Assembly: GCA_009193035.1 (NCBI GenBank)
Contig: SWDT01000009.1
Location: 62,001-126,000 of the forward strand
Direction: 5' to 3'
From: Halicephalobus mephisto
Taxonomy: Eukaryota; Nematoda; Chromadorea; Rhabditida; Panagrolaimidae
DNA length: 64,000 nt
Within the stretch, counting starts at the first letter, position 1. The number at the start of each line of letters is the position of its first letter. Made by a program: the position numbers and the translations under genes. This document shows, one piece after another, positions 22,534-33,400 of this stretch. Below the pieces are notes generated by a model that saw only the letters and a list, made by a program, of their open reading frames with translations, ran no database searches and was not told where the DNA came from.

Positions 22534-22675
22534 CTGTTTTTTTGGGAAGTGGTTTGAGAACATGAGATGGATGGGAATTGGTCTCGAGACGAAGGAGGTC
22601 AGCGGGTGGTTTTTGTTAAATTCTGAAAGTTAATCGATTGTTTTACGATATTCTGGAGATTTTAATATTTTTAAA

Positions 22676-25220
22676 ATGGAAGAAGATAAAAATCAATTGA
22701 ATATAGTAGAAACGGGGGCGACAACTCGATCATCAGAGGAACTCCCTGTTGATGAAGCGGATTGTGATAAGGTTTGTTTTTTTAAAAATTTTTATATGAG
22801 TCAATTTTTAAGGAATCTCCTCCACAAAGTAGAATGTCGACGAAACCTAATGAATCTTATTTTAATTCTTTGAAACAGTTACCGTTGTTTGCTGATGAAA
22901 GTAAAAATATGGAAAATAATTCAATTCTAACAGGACCGGAGTTTACTCAAAATTTTGATTTCTTGCCCGCTGTCGCTAGAGGTAAGTTTCATATATGAAA
23001 AGTAATTATTTTTATATATACAACAACTTTGATATAAAAAAATGAGAATTTTGATATATGAAAAGTAATAATTTTTATAAAAATAATAATTTTCATATAT
23101 GGAAGGTAATTGTTTTTATATATACAATAACTTTTGTATAAAAAATGGGAATTTTCATATATGGAAAGTAATTATTTTTATAAAAATAATAATTTTCATA
23201 TATGGAAGGTAATTGTTTTTATATATACAATAACTTTGATGTAAAAAAATAAAAATTTCGATATATGAAAAGTAATTTTAATGTATAAAAAAGTTACTTT
23301 TATATATAAAATAACTTTGATATAAAAATAAGTTCCATATATGAAAACAATAACTTTGATATATAAAATAGTTTTTATATAAAAAATATTTTTTTACAAA
23401 TATGATCTTTTTTAATGTGCAAAAATCATTATTTTGGTGTGTAAATTACTTTAATATGCAATTTCAGTTTATAATGAAAGAAAAGAAACCAAAGGAACCA
23501 TAAAACTGAACATTGCGAATTTGAGCGGATTGAAGAATAAAGTTACTTCTTCGTTTTTCACAATCGCCAATCTTCCATGGAGACTCGCTGCGAAAACAGA
23601 AAACTCAAAAAGAACGAACAACACCAGATTTTTCAGTATTTATATCGACTGCAATCCAGAAAGCGAATCCACATTGTGGTGCTGCGAAGCCGTCGTGGAA
23701 TTCAGATTACTCGCTCAAAATAAGCAATTCGGACAAGATTTCACCAGACAAGTAAGTTTCTTTAATGTAGAATTATGTATATTCCAAATTTCCATATATA
23801 TCCAAAGTTCCCATATATATCTAAAATTTCACTTTATATATTCAAAATTTCACTTCAAATATATCTAAACTTTTCATAGATGTATCTAAAACTTTATTTC
23901 ATATATCTAAACTTTTGCTTCATACATATATTCAGAATTTCAAATATATCTAAAATTTTACTTCATATATACCTTAATTTTGTTTCGTATATATATATTC
24001 GAAATTTTGCTTTATGTATGTAGTTAAAAGTTTACTTTATATATGTGTAGTTAAAACTATACATAGTTATAGTTTTCTTTGTACATTTGTACCTAAAATT
24101 TTCCTCCACATGAGGAAACGCGAGCGCTGATGACTGGCAAATGTACAAGTGAAATGGCAAACCTGGCTAATCAGTAGATTTTTGTTGAAAAATTTTAATT
24201 TTTTAAAATTTCGAAAATTACACACATAGTGATGTTTAAAATTTCACATTATAAGCTTTTTATATATGATTAAAGTTTTATTTTATGTATAATCAGATTT
24301 CTGTTTTGCGTATTTCGTAATCAAATTTTTTCAGTTTACGAATACTTTTTCATATAATTCGAATAATTGGGGTTTTCCGTCTTTCATCGAATTTAACGAA
24401 ATATCGAATCCGGAAAAAGGATTCATGAAAAACGACAAAGTCGTCATCGAAGCCCACATCACCGTCAGGAGCGTTTCCGGCGTTCCCAGAGTCCCGGTTT
24501 TCGATTTTCTTTCTTGCTCAAATTCAATGTCCGATGGAATCCTGGTAGTGGACGGAACGAAGTTATACATCAGTAAACAAGTAAGTTTATCTTTAAAATA
24601 TTTAAAATTCTTTAAAGATTTCTGATTTTTTTAAAAATTATTTGAAAATTCTTGAATATATTTTTAAATATTTAATTTTCTTAATATTTTTTGTTACTTT
24701 TAATGTATAATTTTTAGTGTTTTTGGTTTTGATGTATTTATTTTTCAGTACCTGGCTCTTTATTCTCCCGTGTTCGAAGCTATGTTTTACTCTAACTTCG
24801 TTGAACGAGACAAAAAGGAAATTCCGGTCGAAGATGTACTGTTAGAAGAATTTTTGGAACTTTTGCAAGTCGTTTATCCGAGTCATAAGCCGGTTACTGG
24901 TTAGTTTTTTACTTTTTAGCATTGTAAAATTTCATATTTTAGTCGATAATGTGGAATATTTACTCGAATTAGGAGATAAATTTCAAATTCAGTTTGTAAT
25001 GGATCAATGTGAAAATTTTCTTCAAACAACAACCGAAATTCCAATTGCTACAAAGCTCGTATGGGCAGATCAATATCTACTTTCTAGACTTCAACATACC
25101 TGTATTAAAACCATGACTAGTCCTAGTGATGTGAAAACCCTCAGGGCAACGGATGAATACAGGAAATTAAGTGACACAACTCGGGCTGCATTGCTGGAGA
25201 AACTTGTCAAATTTCTCTGA
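22676..25220 (+). CDS. MATH-BTB (BATH) protein, probable CUL-3 adaptor
   Basis: Proteins of this nematode-expanded family bind substrates through MATH and Cullin-3 through BTB. Exons 22676-22771, 22813-22981, 23468-23751, 24335-24580, 24749-24899 and 24943-25220 total 1224 nt, in frame, 407 aa. The N-terminal ~90 residues are acidic and Ser/Asn-rich. The MATH domain covers exon 3 and most of exon 4 (LPWRLAAKTE, FFSIYIDCN). The BTB domain follows (DGILVVDGTKLYISKQYLA, SPVFEAMFYSNF, IPVEDV, YPSHKPVT), then a helical tail (KLVWADQYLLSRLQHTC). The first intron ends in the unusual acceptor TTTTTAAG. The gene starts 205 bp after the rpb-2 stop, but no clear SL2-type acceptor was identified. The exact family member cannot be named from sequence alone. 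Confidence 0.88.
22982..23467 (+). repeat. Degenerate ATATATG-rich repeats in MATH-BTB intron 2
   Basis: Repeated segments of about 30-60 bp with the core ATATATGAAAAGTAATTATT or ATATATGGAAGGTAATTG fill the intron. No exon or RNA gene is seen. Confidence 0.6.
23752..24334 (+). other. MATH-BTB intron 3 with one less AT-rich patch
   Basis: The first 300 bp are degenerate ATATATCTAAAATTT repeats. About 24100-24175 is a more complex patch containing CACATGAGG and GCGAGCGCTGATGACTGG. No exon fits it in phase. Nothing else is recognisable. Confidence 0.4.
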
Positions 25221-27318
25221 CGGATATACGGTAGTTTCTTTCCCTGCGGCATTTTCTCCTTTTATTTTGTAAAATTTAGTTTTTTTTTCGTTTTTATACT
25301 GGTTTTTGGAAGTTGAATTAAGATGAAAATTGAAAAAGAAAAATTTATTTTTAAAGAATTTCGAAATTAGTGAAAATAGAAAAAGAAAAATATTTTTGAA
25401 AAATAACTTTATAGATCATTTTTATTTTTTTAAATTAGTCTGTTTAGTATTTTAAATGGTCTAAAATTTGAACTGAAAAAGGAAAATTTATTTTTAAAGA
25501 ATTTCGAAATTAGTGAAAATTTAAAAAGGAAAATATTTTTGAAAAATAATTTCATAGATCATTTTTATTTTTTTAAATTAGTCTGTTTAGTATTTTAAAT
25601 GATCTAAAATTTGAACTGAAAAAGGAAAATTTATTTTTAAAGAATTTCGAAATTAGTGAAAATTTAAAAAGTAACTTTATAGATCATTTTTACTTTTTTA
25701 AATTTGTCTTTTTAGTATTTTAAATGATCTAAAATTTCAACTAAAAAAGGGAAATTTATTTTTAAACAAATTTTTGAAAACCAGTAACCAGTGCGAGTCG
25801 GAAGGGAGATATGCCGCAAGGGAGGAACTCTCGTCAATTCCCTATGACCGGTGATGATTAATCGAATCTGACAGATTAAAATTGTTCAAACGAGACATAA
25901 TACTTTTGATTTTTCAGCATGTTAGATAAAAAAAATTTTAAACTTTGTTCATTGAGAAAGGTCTTTGTCCATTTTTTACATTTTCTTTGAAAAAATAATG
26001 TCCAAGTTGCCTATGGCAACATCTGTTTTTTTTTGGGAAATTAGAAATTTAAAAAACTTAATTGATTTCTTAAATTTTATATAAAATTGTGAAATTTCAG
26101 AATTTCGAAGAATTTTCAGAAATTTTTGAAGTTTTTAAAATTTTTAAAATTTTTGTAGTTTCAGAATTCTGAAAAATTCTCCAGAATCCAACAGGAGATT
26201 CTGGAAGTTTCTAAAATCTCACAAAATTCCTAAAATTTGAAAAATTATGAAATTTTCGGAAAATTTCAAACTTCTATGAGATTTTAAAAAGTTTAGAATT
26301 TTTTAGTTTTGTTTGGAATTTTCCAAAATTAAGTAAAAAAATTGGAAATTTTTAAAAATCCTATGAAATTTGGAATTAAAACTTAAAATTTTCAGAAGTT
26401 TTTAAAAACATTTTAAAATTTTTAGTCTCCAAGAATCTTTAAAAAATCTGAAATTTTTTGAAAATTTCAAAACTTAAAATTTTCCAAAATTTCAAACCTT
26501 AAATTTTCTAAAATTTCAAAACTTAAAATTTTCCAAAATTTCAAAACTTAAAATTTTCTAAAATTTCGAAACTTAAATTTTTCGAAATTTCAAAACTTAA
26601 AATTTTCCGAAATTTCAAAACTTAAAATTTTCCGAAATTTCAAACCTTAAATTTTCCGAAATTTCAAACCTTAAATTTTCTAAAATTTCAAAGCTTAAAA
26701 TTTTCCAAAATTTCGAAACTCAAATTTTCCCGAAATTTCAAAACTTAAAATTTTCTAAAATTTCAAAACTTAAAATTTTCCAAAATTTCGAAACTTAAAT
26801 TTTCCCGAAAAAAATGTGGTTTGTAGTTTTATCACAAAACGATTAGAATATATCTGAACATTTTTAGCACACTCCAAAAATTTGCCTTAAAACATTTTAG
26901 TCAGTTTTCATTTTCCTAATAATAAAAATATAATTCTCCAAAAACAAAAAATTAAAATTCTAAAAACTCGTGTCGAGAAAATTTCGAATTTAAAAAATAA
27001 TAAAAAAAACAATCTAAAAAATTTTTAAGAATTTTTTTTGAATATTTTTACTTTTTTAAAATTATTTTTATTTTTTCTAAATTATTTTTTCTTATTATTT
27101 TTATATTTTTTCTAAATTATTTTTTTTTATTTTTTTTATATTTTTATATTTTTTCTAAATTATTTTTTTTTATTTTTTTTATATTTTTATATTTTTTCTA
27201 AATTATTTTTTTCATTATTTTTTTATTTTTTCTAAATTATTTTTTTTTTTACTTTTTTTATTTTTTATATTTTTTCTAAATTATTTTTTTTTACTTTTTT
27301 TAATTATTTTTTTTCAGG
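25221..27318. repeat. Intergenic repeats between MATH-BTB and amidase genes
   Basis: 25320-25770 holds three copies of a ~130-150 bp unit with TTTTAGTATTTTAAATG. 25785-25880 is a less repetitive island (GTGCGAGTCGGAAGGGAG). 26440-26815 is an array of about fourteen ~26-bp units of the type AAACTTAAAATTTTCCAAAA. 27050-27310 is a T-rich tract leading to the amidase trans-splice acceptor. No gene is seen. Confidence 0.6.
27315..27317 (+). other. Probable spliced-leader acceptor of the amidase gene
   Basis: TTTTTTTTCAG ends one base before the ATG at 27319 after a long T-rich tract. The leader would join almost directly to the start codon. Confidence 0.5.
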
Positions 27319-30300
27319 ATGACGGAACTGAAGTATCATCTGTTTTCTGTTCTTAAAGTTATTTTTTGCTTTTACTTCAAAATTGTAGATGTGGTTTTCT
27401 GGACAGTGAACTACTTCAACAGGAAGGAATCTGTGGAAAAACCAGAGGATAATCTTCTTCTGATTTCCGCTACAGATGCCGCTGAAATGATCCGGACAAG
27501 AGAACTTACTTCTAGTGATCTCGTTAATGCTTATGTCAACAGGATCAAAACCGTTAATCCTCTCATCAACGCCATCGTCACGGACAACCTGGAGGGAGCT
27601 CTGAAGGAAGCTGAACAAGTCGATGCTTATCTCGACAGGATCGACAAAAGCTCCGATGAATTCGTAAATGTGAGTTTTTTTAAATTAAAATTTGCATAAA
27701 AATTTTAAAAATTAAATTTTTCGAAAAATTCCCAAATATTTTGTAATTTTTATATTTTTTAAGTTTTGAAACTTTCACAAAAGCTTCTAGAGTAGTTTAG
27801 AATCTTATAGATTTCTGAAAGCTTCAAAAATTTTATAAAAAATTAAAACTTCTTAGAGTTCCTAAAATTTTAAAATTTTATGTAAATTTATAAAATTTCA
27901 TATAAATTTGTAAAGTTTTATGTAAATTTGTAAAAGTTTATATAAAATTTTGAAATTTTATGTAAAATCCTAAAATTTCATATAAATTTGTAAAGTTTTA
28001 TGTAAATTTGTAAAATTTCATATAAAATTTTAAAATTTTATGTAAAATCCTAAAATTTTATATAAAATTTTAAAATTTCATATAAAATCCTAAAATTTTA
28101 TATAAAGTTCCAGTATTCTGGATCATTTAGGAGTCTTATAGGAAATTTTTGAAGTTTTTTAATAATTTTTAGAAGTTTTTAAAATTCTTCAGAATTTCGA
28201 AATTGATATAAAAACTTGAAATTCATGTCGGGACATTTTTAAACTTTTCAATAACTGTGATTATTGGATTTTGGGATTTCAGCTTGCTCAGAATAAACCG
28301 CTTCTTGGAGTTCCGTTCACCGTGAAGGACACTTTTTCCGTGGAAGGCTTCAGATGGACTTGCGGACTGGTTTGTCGTCAAAACGTGATCGCTACTGAAG
28401 ACGCAGAAGTCGTCAGAAGAGTCAAGGAATCTGGAGCAATTCTGCTCGGAATCACGAATGTTCCAGAAGCCGCAATGTGGTTTGAATCGAATAATCAACT
28501 TTTTGGAAGAACGAAAAATCCATATGACTTGAGGAGATCAGTTGGAGGAAGTTCAGGAGGAGAAGGAGCTTTGATTGCGTCTGCCGGAGGGGTTATTGGA
28601 ATCGGAAGTGATATTGGAGGAAGTATAAGAATCCCTGCTATTTTTAACGGAATTTTTGGATTAAAACCGACGGAAATGACGGTGCCTTTGGTTGGAAGTT
28701 ATCCACCCCCGGAGGCAGAATACAGAGAAAAAATGCTAAATATCGGTCCTATGTGTCGTTATGCAAAAGATCTTGCAATTTTTCTGAAAGTTATTGTTGG
28801 TGATGAAATAGCCTCAGGGCCTATGAAGCTTAATCAGCCGGTGTCTGTCAGAAAAACGAGATTTTTTTACATGGAAGGTTTTGAAAGTTTTCCTGTTCGA
28901 AAAATGCAGAATTCAGTAAAAAATGCTTTAAAAAAAACTGTAAAATATTTTGAAAAAAAATATGATACATGTGTTTTTAAAATTGATTTTCGAAAAGCTA
29001 ATTCTGTTTTGGAATTTTATTTGGCTTCAATGCATGACAAAAAAGCAGCGAAATTTAACAGAGTTATTTCTGATTATAATTTTGATGTTCCTGTTTTTTA
29101 TGAATGTATTAAATGTATTTTTGGGAAAAGTGAACATACAGCGGCTTCTCTTTTGACCGGATTCATCGACAACGCTCCGAGTCCTTCTGATGAAACTCTC
29201 AGATTGGTTTGTTTTTATTTTTTTTTAATTATTTTTTTTTTCTGTTTTTCCGACTAGAGTCAGAGTCGGGTCCCCGTCTGATCTATCCTGGTTCTGAATC
29301 CCAGTGGACGGTTACTGTAGGTATTCTGAGAATGTGGCTCGTAGGTGGGAGAAGTCGTGGTTCGTTACGTCACTATCCTGAATTCCTCAACCCCCTGGGT
29401 TCCGGTGGATCTGCTAGCACCGGGAGTCGAACTTGGGACTTTTTGTATTTGCTGGAGCCACGGTGCTAGTATTTTTTTAAAAATTATAATTTTTCCAATT
29501 AAATTGAAAAATAAGCAAATTGCCTCAGGGGATTTTTTCAATGACAACCTTAGAAACAAACTTTGACAAAGTAAGAATGAATATTAATTTCTTTTTCACC
29601 AAAAAATGAATCATTGTCGAATATTTTAAATAGGGTTGTCATTGATAAAATTAACTAAATAAATTACCCATTTTTTAAGTTACTAATTTTTTAAGTTACT
29701 AATTTTTTAAGTTGTCCATTTTTTAAATTATTAATTTTTTAAGTTGTCCATTTTTCAAGTTATCCATTTTTTTAAATTACCCATTTTTTAAGTTATCCAT
29801 TTTTAATTTACCCATTTTTTAAATTACCTCGGACAAATTACAACCTTAATTTTTTTAGAAATTTGGATTTATGCGAAATTTTAAAGGATTTTAGAATTCA
29901 ATAAGAAATTTTAGAAACATTTAAAATTTTGTAAAAGATTCTAGAATTTGAATGACGATTTCAGAAATTTAAAAAGTTTTTAGAAATTACTGTAATTTCG
30001 TAAGATTTTCAGAATCTTCGAAAAATTCAAGATTCTGAAATCTTGAAAATCGAAAATTCTAGAAATGTTAATTTTGGTTTTATAAAATAAGATTTTTCAG
30101 ATCCGAAGCAAGAGAGATCACCTTCGTCGAGAAATAATCGAACTTCTGGGAGACGACGGTCTTCTGATTTTTCCGTCCTTCGCCGAAGTGGCCCCGTTCC
30201 ACAACAAGTCCCTGTTTGCTCCCCTGGATTTCTGTTACACAAGTATTTTTAACACTTTGAGACTTCCGGTGGTCGTATGTCCTCTCGGACTGAATTCTGA

Positions 30301-30433
30301 AGGTCTTCCAACTTCTGTTCAGATCGTCGGAGCACCGTATTCTGAAAGACTTTTGATCGCAGTTGCTGCTGATCTCGAAGAAGGATTTGGTGGATGGAAA
30401 CCCCCTCGTGGATCAAGTCGTGAATACGAATAA
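27319..30433 (+). CDS. Fatty-acid amide hydrolase (FAAH2-type amidase-signature enzyme)
   Basis: Membrane-anchored serine hydrolase that cleaves fatty-acid amides such as N-acylethanolamines. Exons 27319-27669, 28283-29206 and 30101-30433 total 1608 nt, in frame, 535 aa. Residues ~5-31 form an N-terminal hydrophobic helix, as in FAAH enzymes. The amidase-signature Ser-Ser-Lys triad is complete: Lys132 in FTVKDT, Ser207 in GGSSGGEGAL, and nucleophile Ser231 in GSDIGGSIRIPA; the Lys-to-Ser (75) and Ser-to-Ser (24) spacings match FAAH. The C-terminal part carries LPVVVCPLGLNSEGLPTSVQ, typical of the family. Substrate preference cannot be read from sequence. The 894-bp last intron contains a tRNA-like hairpin. 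AATAAA is at 30466. Confidence 0.92.
27670..28282 (+). repeat. Intron 1 of the amidase gene, TATAAAATTTTAAAATT repeats
   Basis: About ten degenerate ~30-bp units of the type TTTTATGTAAAATCCTAAAA lie at 27860-28110. No exon is seen. Confidence 0.55.
29405..29469 (-). other. tRNA-like hairpin, possible SINE relic
   Basis: On the minus strand the 9-mers CTAGCACCG and CGGTGCTAG are perfectly complementary and flank about 36 bases. Those hold AGTTCGACTCC, which resembles a Pol III B box, and TGGCTCCAGCA, loosely like an A box. The T-stem has two A-C mismatches and a full anticodon arm is missing, so this is not a working tRNA gene. The surrounding 29250-29470 is markedly more complex than the flanking repeats. 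A truncated tRNA-derived element is the best guess. Confidence 0.35.
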
Positions 30434-30465
30434 GTCTGGTATTTTCCCATGGGTGTAATTTGTGA

Positions 30466-30471
30466 AATAAA
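30466..30471 (+). terminator. AATAAA polyadenylation signal of the amidase gene
   Basis: A canonical AATAAA 33 bases after the stop codon at 30431-30433. Confidence 0.6.
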
Positions 30472-33400
30472 ATAATCCTTGTTTGGACCCAATCCAAATC
30501 AAATTTCTTCGGTCTCGACTGCCCGTCCTGCTGAAGATTAAACAAATCTGGTTTTTGTAAAAAATAGGAAAATTTATTTTTTTTTAAAATAAAAAAAATC
30601 TTTTTTTTTGTAAAAAAATACGAAAGTTATTTTTTTTTAAATTAAAAATACGAAAATTTTTTTTGTAAAAAATGAAACTAAATTTTAAAATTTTCAGCAT
30701 TTAAAAAATTCAGAGATGTTTGAGAATTTTATAGATTTTGGAATTTTTGAAAATCTGAAAAAAATTAAAAATTTTTTAAATTCTAGAAATTTTTAAACTT
30801 GCAGAACCTTCTAGAATCCATCTATGATTTTGAAAAATAAAATGCAAAAATTTCATTTTTCAAATTTTTTATAAAATTTCATTTTTCGAATTTTTTAAAA
30901 ATTTTTTATAGAATTTTATTTTTCAAATTTTTTATAAAATTTCGAAAATTAGTCTGGAAAAAATTTCATAACAATGTCCATTTTCTATTTTTATAATAGT
31001 ATGATTTCATTTTTTGTTTCTTCCGACAATAGTTTTTCATTTCTTCAAGAATTCGGTTTTACTGCCAGAGGCCATGAGTTAATGGAATTGTCCTCTATGA
31101 TGTGGCCTTGGACCAAATATAACAATTTTATTTTTTTACTTGTTTTTAATGTTTTTTTTCAAACTTAAATTTAAAAAAAAAATAATTTCTAAAATTAAAA
31201 AAATAAATTTTTAAAATTTAAAAAAAAATAATTTTGAATTAAAAAAAAATAATTTTTGAATTATAAAAAAATAATTTTTGAATTTAAAAAAATAATTTTT
31301 ATAATTTTAAAGAAATTTTGAATTATAAAAAATTTTTTGAATTTTTAAATTTTTTTTGAATTTTTTAAAAATTATTTTTTGGTTGAATAAACTTAATTAA
31401 TGACCCCCCGAGGACAAGGTTGATGGATTCTTTGGAAAATTCGTAAAATTTGAGACGATTTAGTGATGCAAGGATGGACTTTAAAAATTGCATAAATTAA
31501 TAATGAAAACGGTGATTCTTTTTTTCGTCTCCAAAGTTTTACTCGTCCGAGTTACTTTCGAAAATAAATGTTTTCAACGTTTGAATTTCCTAAGCGTTTC
31601 TAGAATCTTCTAGAATTTAATAAAAGCTTTTAAATCTTTTTAAAATCTTGCAAAATTCAAATTTAAAATATTTTCGAAATTCTTCAAAAAATTTTGAAAT
31701 TTCGAAATTCTTTAAAGATTTTTTAAATTTTCGAAATTCTTAAAAATTTTTTTTAATTTTCGAAATTCTTTAAAGATTTTTTAAATTTCGAAATTCTTTA
31801 AAGATTTTTTTATTTTCGAAATTCTTAAAAATTTTTTTTAATTTTCGAAATTCTTCAAAAAATTTTGAAATTTCGAAATTCTTTAAAGATTTTTTTATTT
31901 TCGAAATTCTTCAGAAAATTCTTCAAAAATTTTTTAATTCTCGAAATTCTTTTAAAAAATTCTTAAAAATTTTTTTTAATTTTTGAAATTTTTGATATTT
32001 TTTAAAATTGTTAAAAATTTTCGAAATTCTCGGAAATCCTAAAAATTTTTTAATTCTTGAAATTCTTTAAAAAAATTCTTAAATTTTCTAAATTCTTTTA
32101 AAATTTAATGAAATTTTTGAAAATTTGTAAAATCCTTCAAAATCAAATAGACGCTTTTAGAGATGTCTAAAATCTCCCAAAATTTAACAAGATTTTTTAA
32201 AATTTCTAGAATCTTCTAAAATTTAATAAGTTTTTAAATTTCGAAATTCTCTAAAATTAAAAAAATCAAAAACTAGAGTAGAAACAATTTTTGCAAAAAA
32301 AGTATTATTTAATTTTTAGAATATTATAATTCAATTTTTCAGTTAAAAAAAAATAATTTTTTTAAAAATTCTTTTTATTCAAAAAAAATTTTTTTTTAAT
32401 TTTTTTAGTTCAAAAATTACTTTTTTTTAAAAATTTTCTAATTCAAAATAAATTATTTTTTTTTTAATTTTTAATTCAAAAATAATTTTTTTAAATTTTT
32501 AATTCGAAAATTTTTTTTTTTATTTTTTAATTCAAAAATTATTTTTTTTAAATTTTTTAATTCAAAATAAATTTTTTTTTAAATTTTTTAATTCAAAAAT
32601 TATTTTTTTTCGAATTTGACGTCAGATTCGCGGTTGATGCCGGACTTTAAAAACATATTTTTCTTGTTTTTTTTGGATTTAGTAAATATAACAATTAAAT
32701 AATTTTTGAACAAATTTATTATGAAGATTATTCTTACATCAAAAATTAAAAATATTTTTATCTCAATTTTTTGTTTTTTAAAATTACGTAATTTTGAAAA
32801 TTTCTGGGATAACAGAAATATTAGTTTTTACGTATTTGGTCTTAACTGGAAAATTCCTAAAACTCTTTTTTGAGAAAATTCCAAAATTTATTTATTAAAT
32901 ATTTCTAATTTTTATTACAGTATGATTCTGGAACTTTCTGGGATAACAGAAATATCAATTTTTACGTTTTTGGTCTTAACTGGAAAATTCCTAAAATTCT
33001 TTTTTGAGAAAAGTTTAAAATTTATTTATTAAATACTTTTTATTTTTATTACAGTATGATTCTGGAACTTTCTGGGATCACAAAAATATCAATTTTTACG
33101 TTTTCGGTCTCAACTGGAAAATTTCGAAAAATTCTTTTTTGAGAAAATTTCAAAATTCATTTATTAAATATTTCTGATTTTTACTACAGTATGATTCTGG
33201 AAATTTGAAGAACTTCATAAACGCTAATTTCCATATTTTTCGGTCCCGACTGGAAAATTAACATTCGTGTCGAGATGACTCTTAAAAATTTTGCATCAAT
33301 TTTAAATTTTATGATAATTTAATTTTGGAACTTTCGTAAACATTAATTTCCATAGTTTTTGGTCTCAATTAAGAATTCCAAAAATTCGTGTTGAGACAAC

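Noticed and set aside
29405..29469. Functional tRNA gene on the minus strand
   Set aside because: The T stem is mismatched and an anticodon arm is missing.
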